DNA of 64,000 nucleotides, from contig NZ_JAHREP010000021.1 of the NCBI RefSeq assembly GCF_019084545.1, forward strand, positions 1-64,000. Reading direction: 5' to 3'. This document shows, piece by piece, positions 52,600-62,193 of this stretch. Within the stretch, counting starts at the first letter, position 1. Each line of letters starts with the position of its first letter. Under the pieces are notes generated by a model. The model made no database searches and had not been told where the DNA came from. It saw nothing but the letters and a program-made list of their open reading frames with translations. A program made the position numbers and the translations under genes. The DNA is from Marinobacterium ramblicola. Lineage in GTDB: Bacteria; Pseudomonadota; Gammaproteobacteria; Pseudomonadales; Balneatricaceae.

Positions 52600-54738
52600 T
52601 CAGTCGAATGTGCGGTGACGAACCTCGAATACCGTGTGGATGCGGGCGTTACGCTTGAAGTCGGGATCCAGGGTTTTAGCCGATATATCGCGAATATCAA
52701 ACCTCGACAACGCCTCATAATCGAGACTGAATCGGCGGTAGTTGTTGGAGAAGATCAGCAGGCCATCGGGACGCAGCAGCTGCATTGCATCGCTGATCAA
52801 GCGCACGTGGTCGCGCTGCACATCCAGTACATCATGCATCCGCTTGGAGTTGGAGAAGGTCGGTGGATCCATGAAGATCAGGTCGTAGCGCTGCCGGTGC
52901 GGCTTGGCCAGCCACTTGAAACAGTCCTCCTGCACCAGCAGGTGTTTCGATGGATCGGCGCCGTTGAGATCAAGATTACGCCGCGCCCACTCCAGATAGG
53001 TAGCCGACATATCCACACTGGTGGAGCTTCGCGCACCACCGACGACGGCATGGCAAGTAGCCGACGCGGTGTAACAAAACAGGTTGAGCACATCCTTGTC
53101 GGCAGCGAGCTGCTGGATCATGCGTCGAACCGGGCGATGATCGAGAAACAGCCCAGAATCCAGGTAGTCGTGCAGGTTGACCCTCAGCCGCACGCCATGC
53201 TCGACCACCGTATAGAAGTGACCGGTTTCGTTATGCCGGGTGTACTGATCACTCCCCTGCTGACGTTTGCGCTGTTTCAGCACCACCTGCTCCGGCGTCA
53301 GCTCGAACACCTGCTGCACGACCCTCACCACCTCCTGCACCCGGTCGAACGCCTTGACCCGATCGACGCTGGCTGGCGGTGCATACTCCTGCACCATCAC
53401 CATCGGATCGTAGTAATCGACCGCCACCGCGTACTCGGGAATATCGGCATCGTAGACGCGGAAGCAGCTGATCCCGTCACGTTTACGCCAGCGCATCAGC
53501 TGCTTGAGATTCTTGCGCAGGCGGTTCTCGAACATCTGTGCCTGAGAGGAGAGCGGTTGCTCCGCAGCGCCACCCTCATGAGGTTCTTTCTCGTGCACCT
53601 GGAACAGCAGTAACTGGCTGGGGATGCTGCCGTTGAACATGCGGTACTGCTTATCCGCCCGCAGCTTCATCACCTTGCACAACTCGGGATTACCGGTGAA
53701 CACAGCAACCCGCCAACCGGCAAAGTGCTTGCGCAGCAGCTGTCCAAACAGCTGGTAGAGAAACATCAGTTCGGACTCTTCGCCCAGACGTTCACCATAG
53801 GGGGGGTTGGTCACCACCAGCCCCGCATCTGCCCCATCCGGCCGTTTCAGTCTTGCGAGCTCCCCCTGCTGCAGACTCAGCAGATGTTCGACCCCGGCCT
53901 GGCGCGCGTTTTGGGTAGCCCGAGCCAGAACCTGAGCATCCGCATCAAAACCGATAAAACGTACGCGGCATCGCTCCAGCCCCTGTGCGCGGCGCTGCTC
54001 CGCCTCATCAACCAGCGCCTGCCACAATGACGCCTGATGCCCCAACCAGAAGGAGAAACCAAACTGACGCCGAAACAACCCCGGCGCAATATCCGCCGCC
54101 ATCAATGCCGCTTCGATCAGCAGCGTACCCGAGCCGCACATCGGATCGAGTACCTGGGTCAGCTCCCCCTGCAACTCGGGCCAGCCGGCTCGCACCAATA
54201 CCGCTGCCGCCAGATTCTCCTTCATCGGCGCCGCCCCGGCCTGACGTCGATAGCCGCGACGGTGCAGACTTTCACCGGAGAGATCCACCGCCAGACTCAC
54301 CCGCCCCTTGGCCAGATGCGCATTGATCCGCAGGTCGGGCTGGACCCGTTCCACAGTCGGACGCTTTCCTGTGGCATTGCGAATCTGATCGACAACCGCA
54401 TCCTTGACCTTCAAAGCACCAAAATGGGTGTTGTTGATCGCTTCGCTCTTGCCGCTGAAATCAACGCAAAAGGTGCCGCTAGAGCGCAGATGCTCCAGCC
54501 AGTCGACGCTCTGCACCAACTGATAGAGCTGATCGGCCGATGCCGCTTCGCCCTCCGCCAGTTGCAGCAGCACCCGGTTGGCCAGACGTGACCAAAGGCA
54601 AACCCTGTAGGCAAGCGCCAGATCGCCTTCAAAGTAGACGCCAGCCACGGTCTGCTTGGTACTGTCCGCTCCCAGCACCTGCAGCTCCTGCTCCAGCAGC
54701 TGTTCAATTCCCTTGGGACAGGTAACGAAAAATTTCAT
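52600..54738 (-). CDS. rlmL: Bifunctional 23S rRNA methyltransferase RlmKL
   Basis: About 712 residues. Order: THUMP domain (about 1-160), RlmL methyltransferase for G2445 N2 (VLDPMCGSGTLLIEAALMA, TNPPYGERLG), then the RlmK domain for G2069 N7 (LNLFCYTASATCHAVVGGA, FMDPPTFSNSKRM). It modifies 23S rRNA during ribosome assembly. MKFFVTCPKGIEQLL is taken as the start, although nine extra codons are open upstream. Its divergent neighbour is rmf, the usual arrangement around rlmL and pyrD in this group. Confidence 0.95.
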   Translation of the reverse strand: MKFFVTCPKGIEQLLEQELQVLGADSTKQTVAGVYFEGDLALAYRVCLWSRLANRVLLQLAEGEAASADQLYQLVQSVDWLEHLRSSGTFCVDFSGKSEAINNTHFGALKVKDAVVDQIRNATGKRPTVERVQPDLRINAHLAKGRVSLAVDLSGESLHRRGYRRQAGAAPMKENLAAAVLVRAGWPELQGELTQVLDPMCGSGTLLIEAALMAADIAPGLFRRQFGFSFWLGHQASLWQALVDEAEQRRAQGLERCRVRFIGFDADAQVLARATQNARQAGVEHLLSLQQGELARLKRPDGADAGLVVTNPPYGERLGEESELMFLYQLFGQLLRKHFAGWRVAVFTGNPELCKVMKLRADKQYRMFNGSIPSQLLLFQVHEKEPHEGGAAEQPLSSQAQMFENRLRKNLKQLMRWRKRDGISCFRVYDADIPEYAVAVDYYDPMVMVQEYAPPASVDRVKAFDRVQEVVRVVQQVFELTPEQVVLKQRKRQQGSDQYTRHNETGHFYTVVEHGVRLRVNLHDYLDSGLFLDHRPVRRMIQQLAADKDVLNLFCYTASATCHAVVGGARSSTSVDMSATYLEWARRNLDLNGADPSKHLLVQEDCFKWLAKPHRQRYDLIFMDPPTFSNSKRMHDVLDVQRDHVRLISDAMQLLRPDGLLIFSNNYRRFSLDYEALSRFDIRDISAKTLDPDFKRNARIHTVFEVRHRTFD

Positions 54739-55048
54739 GGCAGTTGTTTGGCTCCGGCTCGACATTGATTCAGCTCAAGATGTTCCCAGGGCAGAGGTGA
54801 AAAATTTTCACGGCCCTTTTTTTCGTTGCAATAGAATTACAAGCTCATGAAAAGATTAGTTTTTTGCATATGCGTCGTACAAATCCCTATTACTCATATG
54901 AGCGATATAGTTTTTTTAAATTACGCCCCGAAACCAAAATTCGATATGAATGGAATCTGAATCGATCGAGATGATCCTTTCAAGGCGTCAGGCGCCGCGA
55001 AAAGAGTCACGGCGTTTTTTCGAAGAATAGAACAATGCGAGGCGCACT
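54739..55048 (+). promoter_or_regulatory. Promoter region between rlmL and rmf
   Basis: These 310 AT-rich bases separate divergent genes. The rmf promoter must lie here (AT-rich block at about 54880-54930), but I cannot fix a start. No gene is seen. Confidence 0.4.
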
Positions 55049-55255
55049 ATGAAAAAACAGAAACGAGATCGTACCTCAACTCTGTTCAACCGTGGATTCC
55101 AGGCCGGTCTCTGTGGCAAGTCCCAGAGTGAATGCCCTGTCCAGGCAACGGAACTGAGAAGTCACTGGATGAGCGGTTGGCGTGAAGGACGTGAGGCACA
55201 CTGGAGTGGAATGTCCGGCGTTTCTGCAATTCAGGCTAATCCATCATTACATTAA
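55049..55255 (+). CDS. rmf: Ribosome modulation factor
   Basis: The 68-residue basic protein starts MKKQKRDR and has RGFQAGLCGKSQSECP and HWMSGWREGRE, the Rmf signature. It dimerises 70S ribosomes into inactive 100S particles in stationary phase. AGGCG lies ahead of the ATG. It lies between rlmL and pyrD. Confidence 0.95.
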   Translation: MKKQKRDRTSTLFNRGFQAGLCGKSQSECPVQATELRSHWMSGWREGREAHWSGMSGVSAIQANPSLH

Positions 55256-55328
55256 CCTATTGATCTATATCTTCCTACGGGGCTATTCATCCGCCAGCAT
55301 TACCCGGCAAGTTCAGCCCCGATGCTGC

Positions 55329-56363
55329 TCAGCGCTTAGCGCTGTGCAGCATCGAAATCTCCTCAAGCGCTTCCCTGATCAACCGCGGTCCGCGGTAGAT
55401 AAAACCGGTGTAGATCTGCACCAGGCTGGCACCTGCTTCCAGCTTTTCAGCCGCGTCGAACCCCTCGCAGATACCGCCGACACCGATGATAGGCAGCGCG
55501 CCGCCAAGCTCAGCAGCAAGGGTGCGAATCGCCTCATTGGCTCGACTGCGTACCGGCTCACCGCTAAGACCGCCGGCCTCCTGGGATAGCGGAGAATCTT
55601 CGATCCCCTCCCGAGACAGTGTCGTATTGGTGGCAATTACCCCATCCATCTCGTAGGTTTTCAGCGATCCGGCTACCAGCGCCAGCTCCTGCGCATCCAT
55701 ATCCGGGGCGATTTTGACCGCGATCGGGACATAACGGCCATAGATGCGGGCCAGCCGTGCCTGCTCCGTTTTCAGCGCGTCGAGCAGGCTGTTCAAAGAC
55801 TCGCCAAACTGCAGCGTACGCAGCCCCGGAGTATTGGGCGAGGAGACATTCACCGTGATGTAGCTGGCGCGGTCATAGACTTTGCGCAGACAGAGCAGGT
55901 AATCGTCGTTGGCCTTGTTGTTCGGCGTGTCCTTATTCTTGCCGATATTAATGCCGAGCACGCCCTTAAAACGGCTGCGCTCGAGATTGACCAGCAACTG
56001 GTCGACGCCGTCGTTGTTGAACCCCATGCGGTTGATGATGGCACGGTGCTCTGGAATGCGGAACAGACGCGGTTTCGGATTACCGGGCTGAGGCCGTGGC
56101 GTCACGGTGCCCACCTCGATAAAGCCGAAACCCAGCGCGGCTAGACCATCGACCGCAGAACCGTTCTTGTCCAGGCCAGCCGCCAACCCAACCGGATTGG
56201 GGAAGCGGATCCCCATCACTTCAACGGGCATCGACAGGTCGTGAGACTTGATCATGCGATCCAGTCCCAGCGAAGCCCCCATCGACAGGCCGGACAGTGC
56301 GACATTGTGCGCGACCTCCGGGTCGAGTCTGAACATTAGCGTGCGAGCAAGGTCGTACAGCAT
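55329..56363 (-). CDS. pyrD: Dihydroorotate dehydrogenase (quinone), class 2
   Basis: The 344-residue FMN enzyme oxidises dihydroorotate to orotate at the inner membrane using quinone. Visible motifs are the N-terminal membrane-binding helix, [52 protein letters not shown] (class 2 catalytic Ser), IGVGGI and TGFIYRGP. It fits the class 2 length. The stop is 74 bases from the convergent rmf stop. Confidence 0.96.
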   Translation of the reverse strand: MLYDLARTLMFRLDPEVAHNVALSGLSMGASLGLDRMIKSHDLSMPVEVMGIRFPNPVGLAAGLDKNGSAVDGLAALGFGFIEVGTVTPRPQPGNPKPRLFRIPEHRAIINRMGFNNDGVDQLLVNLERSRFKGVLGINIGKNKDTPNNKANDDYLLCLRKVYDRASYITVNVSSPNTPGLRTLQFGESLNSLLDALKTEQARLARIYGRYVPIAVKIAPDMDAQELALVAGSLKTYEMDGVIATNTTLSREGIEDSPLSQEAGGLSGEPVRSRANEAIRTLAAELGGALPIIGVGGICEGFDAAEKLEAGASLVQIYTGFIYRGPRLIREALEEISMLHSAKR

Positions 56364-56443
56364 GTTTCCTCTTCAGGCGCTGAAAATGTGATGGCGCATT
56401 ATAACGATCCCTAGCGGCAATAGCACCTTGATGCAGAAAGACC

Positions 56444-56662
56444 TCACAGCCGCTGGATATCGACCAGCTTGCCGTCGCTGCCGTACCGGATGCGGAAACG
56501 CCCCGTTATGCCGTTTCGGGTGATGTAGCCGCGCAGAGCATTGGCGGGAAAACGCACGGTCCTGCCATCGAGCGTACGTGCGACAACACTTTCCACCTCC
56601 CCCCGGTAAAGCCGCAGATATTGCTCCGCACTGATATTCAGATCGACAATCAGCTCATTCAT
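56444..56662 (-). CDS. DUF2835 family protein
   Basis: This 72-residue protein matches the DUF2835 pattern: DLNISAEQYLRLYRGEVESV, VARTLDGRTVRFPANALRGY, ITRNGITGRFRIRY. The family is small, soluble, found in gammaproteobacteria and uncharacterised. It is 80 bases upstream of pyrD on the same strand and may be cotranscribed with it. Confidence 0.85.
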   Translation of the reverse strand: MNELIVDLNISAEQYLRLYRGEVESVVARTLDGRTVRFPANALRGYITRNGITGRFRIRYGSDGKLVDIQRL

Positions 56663-56804
56663 TTTCTACTGCCATCCCGTTCCCCCTTCCCCCAAGCCTG
56701 CTGCGACAATTCCTTTTCGCTACGCGGTTGCGATGAATTTTACCTTAGCTGATAATGAGTTGGATCATCGTCTATGATGAAGTCTATACGGTCCGGATTA
56801 CTGA

Positions 56805-58472
56805 ATGCGACAAACTCTAGCTGCGTTGTTACTGCTGGTAACTGCAACAACCGCTCAAGCGGAGGCGCAGGCGACTCTGGACCGGACAAGCATCACCGCC
56901 CTCGACAACCTCACACTGACACTCGAGGTTGACTCACGCACTGAAGATCGGCCCGATTTCGCTCCGCTACATCAGAGTTTCCGCATCCTGGGCAGCAAAC
57001 GCACACTGATCTCAACCCATAGCAGCAGCGGCCGTGCGGTCCGTACGCGCTGGCAGATCACACTGCGTCCTCGCACCGCCGGCAGCATCGACATACCCAG
57101 CCTGACGCTGGCCGGCCAGCCCACCAATGCCCTTCGGGTGGAGGTCAGTGATGTGAGTCCGGTTCTGGGCGGGCAGCCCGGCGCAGTGGCGTTCTTCGAC
57201 AGCCGGGTCGACAGCCGAGAGGTTTATGTCGATGGCCAACTGCTCTACACCTCCCGGCTTTATCACCGCAACCCGCTACCCGACAATATCCGCTTTTACC
57301 CCCCCCACGCCGGCGGCAGCGATGTTCGGGAACTGGGCGAGCGACGTCGTTATGAAGGCGAATACAGGGGCGAACCCTACCTGGTCACCGAGCAACAGTA
57401 TGCGATCTTTCCCGATCAGGCCGGACCGCTGATCATCGATGGCCCCCGGCTGGAGCTCGCCGGCACGCCGGAACAAGACCTGGTTGAGCTGCAGGGCGAG
57501 ACGCTGGAGGTCGAGGTGCTGGAGCCGTCATACAAGAGCACACTGGGTATCTGGCTGCCTGCCGAACGGTTATCACTGGAGGAGAGCTGGAACCCGCCGC
57601 AGGATCTAAAGCCCGGTGACAGGTTTACCCGGGAGCTGACGCTGACCGTCACCGGAATCCCCGCCGAGAAGCTGCCGCAACTGATGCCGATGCAGAACGA
57701 CGATGTCTACGTCGAACTGCAGGATGTCAGCCTGACCGAATCCGCCTCGCAATTCGGCCTGGTCAGCACCCGGCGTGAAATCGTCGTTATCGAGCCGCTG
57801 GGTGCCGGTGACTTCGTCCTCCCCGCGATCGACCTGCACTGGTGGGACGTGGGTCTTGACCGGGGCCGGCATGCGGCCCTCCCCGCTCGCCAGTTCCATG
57901 TCAGCCAGCCACCGCTGATGGAGGGGTTGATCGGCTCGGCCCAGGCTTCGGCCAATGCCCCGTTGGATGCGCGCCTTCCGTTCAGCACCAACCAGTACCT
58001 GACGCTCGTCGGATTGCTGACACTGCTCAGCCTGACCAGCTCGATGGGTTGGCTCTACACTTGGTCAAAGCTGCGCAAGTTCAGAGCCGACAACAGCGCC
58101 GAACAACTGGAGGAGGAGATCAGACGACAGCGTAAACTGCTGCTGGCCAACGAACGTGCCGAGCGAAACACCTTCCAAGCTCTGGCCATCGCCTGCCAGC
58201 AGAATAATGCGATGCTGGCAAAAGCACGCCTGACCGAATGGGCACAGAATTTCTGGCCAGAGCGCAGCATCGACAGCCTCGAGGCGATATGCGATGCCGG
58301 GCGCAATCAGACACTGGACTACCTGGTACTGGATCTGGAACAGCAGCTGCACGATAACGCCGAACTCTGGCAGGGCGACCTGCTACTGAAGACCATCGAT
58401 ACGCTTCGCCGACGTCGGCAGAGCAGCATGACAGCCGAGACCCAGCAGGAAAGCTATCTGCAAGCCTCCTGA
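56805..58472 (+). CDS. BatD-like protein (DUF7939/oxygen-tolerance family)
   Basis: The 555-residue protein has a signal peptide (about 1-19), a large beta-sandwich periplasmic region with DRTSITALDNLTLTLEVD and ITLRPRTAGSIDIPSLTLAG, a transmembrane helix (about 394-416) and a cytoplasmic helical tail. This is the BatD architecture, normally encoded with BatA/BatB (VWA) and a MoxR-DUF58 set. Here it is separate from the MoxR-DUF58 genes at 46-48 kb and has no VWA neighbour. Its partners are therefore unclear. It is followed 22 bases later by the potassium channel gene. Confidence 0.82.
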   Translation: MRQTLAALLLLVTATTAQAEAQATLDRTSITALDNLTLTLEVDSRTEDRPDFAPLHQSFRILGSKRTLISTHSSSGRAVRTRWQITLRPRTAGSIDIPSLTLAGQPTNALRVEVSDVSPVLGGQPGAVAFFDSRVDSREVYVDGQLLYTSRLYHRNPLPDNIRFYPPHAGGSDVRELGERRRYEGEYRGEPYLVTEQQYAIFPDQAGPLIIDGPRLELAGTPEQDLVELQGETLEVEVLEPSYKSTLGIWLPAERLSLEESWNPPQDLKPGDRFTRELTLTVTGIPAEKLPQLMPMQNDDVYVELQDVSLTESASQFGLVSTRREIVVIEPLGAGDFVLPAIDLHWWDVGLDRGRHAALPARQFHVSQPPLMEGLIGSAQASANAPLDARLPFSTNQYLTLVGLLTLLSLTSSMGWLYTWSKLRKFRADNSAEQLEEEIRRQRKLLLANERAERNTFQALAIACQQNNAMLAKARLTEWAQNFWPERSIDSLEAICDAGRNQTLDYLVLDLEQQLHDNAELWQGDLLLKTIDTLRRRRQSSMTAETQQESYLQAS

Positions 58473-58494
58473 ACCCAAGCCACGGAGATAACGC

Positions 58495-59388
58495 GTGACT
58501 AACCGCTACCGCCGTCACAATGAGCTGATGATCCGTATCGGTCTTGGAGGCGTCGACGACGAGGAAAATCCACGTGCAATCATCTGGGGCAAGCGGCTTG
58601 AGTGGCCGATGCTGCTGCTGGCGATCTGGATTATTCTTGACTGGTACCTGAAAGCCAAGGGGATTGCCGACCCCTTCTTCAGTCAGTTTACCGACTGGTT
58701 CATCTGGATCTGTTTCACCGCCGAACTCAGCATCATGCTGGCGCTGGTCGATGACCGCTGGCGTTATCTGCGACATAACTGGCTCAACCCGGTGATCATT
58801 CTCACCGGCATACCGGTGCTGTTCGGCGTTGACCTGTTCTATACCGGCGTACTGAGAAGCCTGCGCCTGTTGATCATGCTCGGCATCCTGCTGAAAGTCT
58901 CGCAGGATCTGCGCCAGATACTGTCACGCCACCATCTGGGCAAGACGATGGCGATCGCCTTTCTGTTCCTGGTGATCTCCGGCTTTCTGATCTCCGGCAT
59001 CGACCCCGCGTTCAAGGGTCCACTCGACGGCATCTGGTGGGCTTGGGTCACGATGACCACCGTTGGCTACGGCGACCTGGTGCCCTCCACAACGGAAGGG
59101 CGTCTGTTCGGCATGGTCCTGATTCTTGCCGGTATAGCGTTGTTCTCGATGCTCACCGCAAGCTTCTCCGTATTCTTTATCGAACGGGACGAGAAGGAGA
59201 TGGTGGAGAAAGAGGATCGTAACATTCAACGTATCAGCCAGCTAGAGGCCCGACTGGATAGAATAGAACACCACCTGTCTCGTGCGGTGACCACGCTGGA
59301 GAGGCTGGAGGCGTTGGAGGCTCAGGATCGGGCGCCAAGACGCCCTGAGCAGCCGGATACTAACCGGAAGCCTTCAGAACCTGAGTAA
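58495..59388 (+). CDS. Voltage-gated-type potassium channel
   Basis: The 297-residue protein has six membrane helices and a pore with selectivity filter TVGYGD (189-194) in WWAWVTMTTVGYGDLVPST. The S4-like helix has only two or three arginines (YTGVLRSLRLLIMLG), so voltage sensing may be weak. A C-terminal coiled coil (about 235-280) probably tetramerises. It starts with GTG, 22 bases after the BatD-like gene. Its last 29 bases overlap the 3' end of the convergent epimerase gene. Confidence 0.9.
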   Translation: MTNRYRRHNELMIRIGLGGVDDEENPRAIIWGKRLEWPMLLLAIWIILDWYLKAKGIADPFFSQFTDWFIWICFTAELSIMLALVDDRWRYLRHNWLNPVIILTGIPVLFGVDLFYTGVLRSLRLLIMLGILLKVSQDLRQILSRHHLGKTMAIAFLFLVISGFLISGIDPAFKGPLDGIWWAWVTMTTVGYGDLVPSTTEGRLFGMVLILAGIALFSMLTASFSVFFIERDEKEMVEKEDRNIQRISQLEARLDRIEHHLSRAVTTLERLEALEAQDRAPRRPEQPDTNRKPSEPE

Positions 59389-60253
59389 GCGCGGCCTCCA
59401 GATCGGTATATCTGAACTGAAAACCACTCTCCAACAACCGTTTGGGGACCACACGCTGCCCTTTCAACACCAGCTCGCTCGCCTCCCCCATCATCAACTC
59501 CAATACAACGGCAGGAACACGTAAAAAGGCCGGCCGATGCAGCACTTTGGCCAGTGTTCGAACGAACTCCTCATTGATTACCGGATGCGGCGCCGTCAGG
59601 TTGAATGCCCCGATCAACGTCTGGTGGTCGAGCAGATGAAGAATTGCTGCCACCTCGTCGTCCCGGTGGATCCAGGAGACCCATTGCCGCCCCGTCCCGA
59701 TCGGGCCGCCCAACCCCAGCTTGAATGCCGGAAGCATCTTTGACAGCGCACCGCCGTTCGGCCCCAGTACCATCCCGGTGCGGATACAGCATACACGGAC
59801 GCCATGCTTCGAGGCCTTGTACGCCTGCTCCTCCCAGGACACACACAAGTCATGCGCAAAGCCGCCTTTGGTTATGCCCTCCTCGTCCAGCTCGCGGTCG
59901 CCCTGACTGCCGTAGTAACCGATAGCGGAGCCACTAACCAGCACCGCTGGCGGTTGAACCGCTCCGGCTATCCAATCCACCAACTGCGATGTCAGCTGGA
60001 CACGACTCTCCAGCAGCAGCGCCTTACGTTTATCGCTCCAGCGTTTATCTGCTATCGGGGCTCCTGCCAGGTTCACAACCGCGTCAACCTGCCCCTGGAT
60101 CTGCGCCAGCTCCGAATAGAGCTCTACACGGGCATCAAGCCGGGCGGATTCGGGCCGCCGACTAAGCACGCCAACCTTGTCGCCGCGCGCCAGCAACGCC
60201 TTGACGAGCTGACGCCCGATAAAACCGGTCCCCCCGGTGATCAGGACTCGCAC
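59360..60253 (-). CDS. TIGR01777/YfcH-like NAD(P)-dependent epimerase family protein
   Basis: An extended SDR of about 297 residues: VLITGGTGFIGRQLVKALL at the N-terminus, VNLAGAPIADKRWSDKRKA, SAIGYYGSQGD with the catalytic Tyr, and IRTGMVLGPNGGALSKMLP. YfcH proteins have been linked to division or sugar-nucleotide work, but no reaction is settled. The start is GTG 60253 with GGAG seven bases upstream. Its 3' end overlaps the potassium channel gene by 29 bases. Confidence 0.88.
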   Translation of the reverse strand: MRVLITGGTGFIGRQLVKALLARGDKVGVLSRRPESARLDARVELYSELAQIQGQVDAVVNLAGAPIADKRWSDKRKALLLESRVQLTSQLVDWIAGAVQPPAVLVSGSAIGYYGSQGDRELDEEGITKGGFAHDLCVSWEEQAYKASKHGVRVCCIRTGMVLGPNGGALSKMLPAFKLGLGGPIGTGRQWVSWIHRDDEVAAILHLLDHQTLIGAFNLTAPHPVINEEFVRTLAKVLHRPAFLRVPAVVLELMMGEASELVLKGQRVVPKRLLESGFQFRYTDLEAALTQVLKASG

Positions 60254-60314
60254 AATTATTCTCCCTCTCCTGGTTCCGGTATCATTCACCTATCTAACAG
60301 GAGATTAGCACACT

Positions 60315-60929
60315 ATGTTTACCGGAATCGTTCAGGGCCGCGCCCAAGTCATAGCGATACAACGCCATGACGAGTTTATGCGGCTAACACTCGAACTGCC
60401 CGAAGCACGCTGCGACAATCTGCAGTCAGGCGCCAGTATCGCGATCAACGGCACCTGTCTGACTGTTACGCAATTTGACGGCAACCGGATCAGTTTCGAT
60501 CTGATCGCCGCCACGCTGAACACAACCAACCTCGGCGCTCTCAACCTCGGCGATCATGTCAATTTCGAGCGCGCGGCCCGTATCGGCGACGAGATAGGCG
60601 GTCACACTATGTCCGGGCATATCTATCAAACCGTGAAGATTCTCGCCATCGAGAAGAGTGAAGACAATTGCGTCATCTGGTTCGAACGCCCGAAATCGAT
60701 CGCCCGCTACCTGCTACCCAAGGGGTTTGTCGGCCTTAACGGCTGCAGCTTGACGCTGGCACAGGTCGAACCCGAGCGTTTCTGCGTCTATCTGATTCCG
60801 GAAACGCTGCGGATAACCACCTTTGGCGAGCTGAGTGAGGGTAGCGACATCAACGTGGAGGTCGACCCTCAGACCCAGGCAATAGTCGATACTGTCGAGC
60901 GCTACCTGACGGAGCGTCAACAACTCTGA
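60315..60929 (+). CDS. ribC: Riboflavin synthase, alpha subunit
   Basis: The 204-residue trimeric enzyme (gene also called ribE) dismutates 6,7-dimethyl-8-ribityllumazine to riboflavin. It has two homologous barrels: MFTGIVQG, INGTCLTVTQFDGN, SFDLIAATL and GDEIGGHTMSGHI in the first; LNGCSLTLAQVEPERFCVYL, IPETLRITTFGEL and DPQTQAIVDTVER in the second. It stands alone, outside a rib operon, as in E. coli. Confidence 0.94.
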   Translation: MFTGIVQGRAQVIAIQRHDEFMRLTLELPEARCDNLQSGASIAINGTCLTVTQFDGNRISFDLIAATLNTTNLGALNLGDHVNFERAARIGDEIGGHTMSGHIYQTVKILAIEKSEDNCVIWFERPKSIARYLLPKGFVGLNGCSLTLAQVEPERFCVYLIPETLRITTFGELSEGSDINVEVDPQTQAIVDTVERYLTERQQL

Positions 60930-60952
60930 ATCTGGGGTGGTCTGATGACGGG

Positions 60953-61507
60953 TCAGCCGACCCGTTCATCATCGACCAAGGCCTGGTAAAGGTCGCGATA
61001 CTCGTCGGACTGCTTGAGTCCAAACAGAGGATCGGTTGGTGAAGGGAGCTCCTGTTCCAGGGTTGTCCAGTCCTTGTCACCCGCTATCGCCTCTATTTTC
61101 GGGAACAGCTTGCTCTCCTCGAAGTCCAGGTGTTCACTTTCACGCTGGACGAACTCCGCGAGAGCATCGATCAGAGAGTCCAGCGGCACCACTGCGGCAT
61201 CGTGCAGCACACCGTCAATCGAGTCGTTGAGATGGGTTGAAAGCTGCTTCAGCTCCGCATGCTCATCCTCACACGCCTTCATCATGTTATCGAGCTCGGT
61301 ATCACGACCCTGAAAATACGCAAGCATGCGATCTTCCCGCGGATGATGCTGGGTATCGGCATAGCCGCCGACGTAGCTGACCACATCAGACATCAGCTGG
61401 AAATTGGGATGGGTACCTGCCCTGAACCGCTCGACCTTGCGTTCGAGCATCTCGAGCAACCGCTTTAAATTCCGATGCTCTTGATGAAGCTCTTTCATGA
61501 TCGCCAT
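60953..61507 (-). CDS. Hemerythrin-like (HHE) domain protein
   Basis: The 184-residue four-helix protein has the di-iron pattern H..E/H spread over the helices: MKELHQEHRNLKRLLEML, ADTQHHPREDRMLAYF, EDEHAELKQL and ESEHLDFEESKLFPKIE. Such proteins bind oxygen or nitric oxide, or act in iron and stress responses. The start has GGAGGG seven bases upstream. Single gene, convergent with ribC. Confidence 0.9.
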   Translation of the reverse strand: MAIMKELHQEHRNLKRLLEMLERKVERFRAGTHPNFQLMSDVVSYVGGYADTQHHPREDRMLAYFQGRDTELDNMMKACEDEHAELKQLSTHLNDSIDGVLHDAAVVPLDSLIDALAEFVQRESEHLDFEESKLFPKIEAIAGDKDWTTLEQELPSPTDPLFGLKQSDEYRDLYQALVDDERVG

Positions 61508-61599
61508 ATTGGAACCCTCCAGATGAACGAATACTCAACTTCACTATAGCCAACTCTGACACCAAACCACTGGCCCAGATCAATAAAGCTAGCCGCTAT

Positions 61600-62193
61600 T
61601 CAGAGGATCTCAAGCAAGTGCGACAATGAGGTGACCCGCAGATCGGTGAGCTCAGGCCAAGGCGTATGCACGCCGTGATCGATGTGAATGGTGGCCGTAC
61701 CGCAGGCTCTCCCCGCTTCCAGGTCATAGCGAAAATCGCCGACCATGACCGCCTCATCCGGCGTTGCCTGCCAACGCCCGAGCAGCAGTTCAATGCCATG
61801 AGGGTCCGGCTTGGGCCGCACCTCATCACGGCCCAGCACATCCTCAGCAGTGAAATAGTGACGCGCGCCGATCGACGCCAGTGCCTGCAGCGCAACCGCT
61901 TGGGAGTTACGGGTCAGGATACCGAGACAGCAATCGCGCCTGTGCAACAGATCGAGCAGTTCGACAACGCCGGCGGCAGGCTCGGTTTGTTCGGCGTAGA
62001 AGAGTTCGAGCTGATCAAGCAGCGCCATCTGCCGCTCCCGGTGCGGCGAAGGCAGCGCCGCCAGCGAAGCAAGAATATCGCTGTTCGGCGGCAGCTTCAG
62101 CTGGGCGCGGATATGGGCAAAATCGTGAACCGGACGGGTCAGCGTTCCATCCAGATCAAACACCCAGTAGCGCCTCCTGGCGATATCGTTCAT
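61600..62193 (-). CDS. HAD-superfamily hydrolase (phosphoglycolate-phosphatase-like)
   Basis: The 197-residue protein has the HAD motifs FDLDGTLT (nucleophile Asp), LTRNSQ (motif II), RPKPDPHG (motif III Lys) and VMVGDFRYDLEAG (motif IV). The small alpha-helical cap is of the C1 type. Its substrate is unknown. The ATG overlaps the stop of the AlbA_2 gene by four bases. Confidence 0.9.
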   Translation of the reverse strand: MNDIARRRYWVFDLDGTLTRPVHDFAHIRAQLKLPPNSDILASLAALPSPHRERQMALLDQLELFYAEQTEPAAGVVELLDLLHRRDCCLGILTRNSQAVALQALASIGARHYFTAEDVLGRDEVRPKPDPHGIELLLGRWQATPDEAVMVGDFRYDLEAGRACGTATIHIDHGVHTPWPELTDLRVTSLSHLLEIL

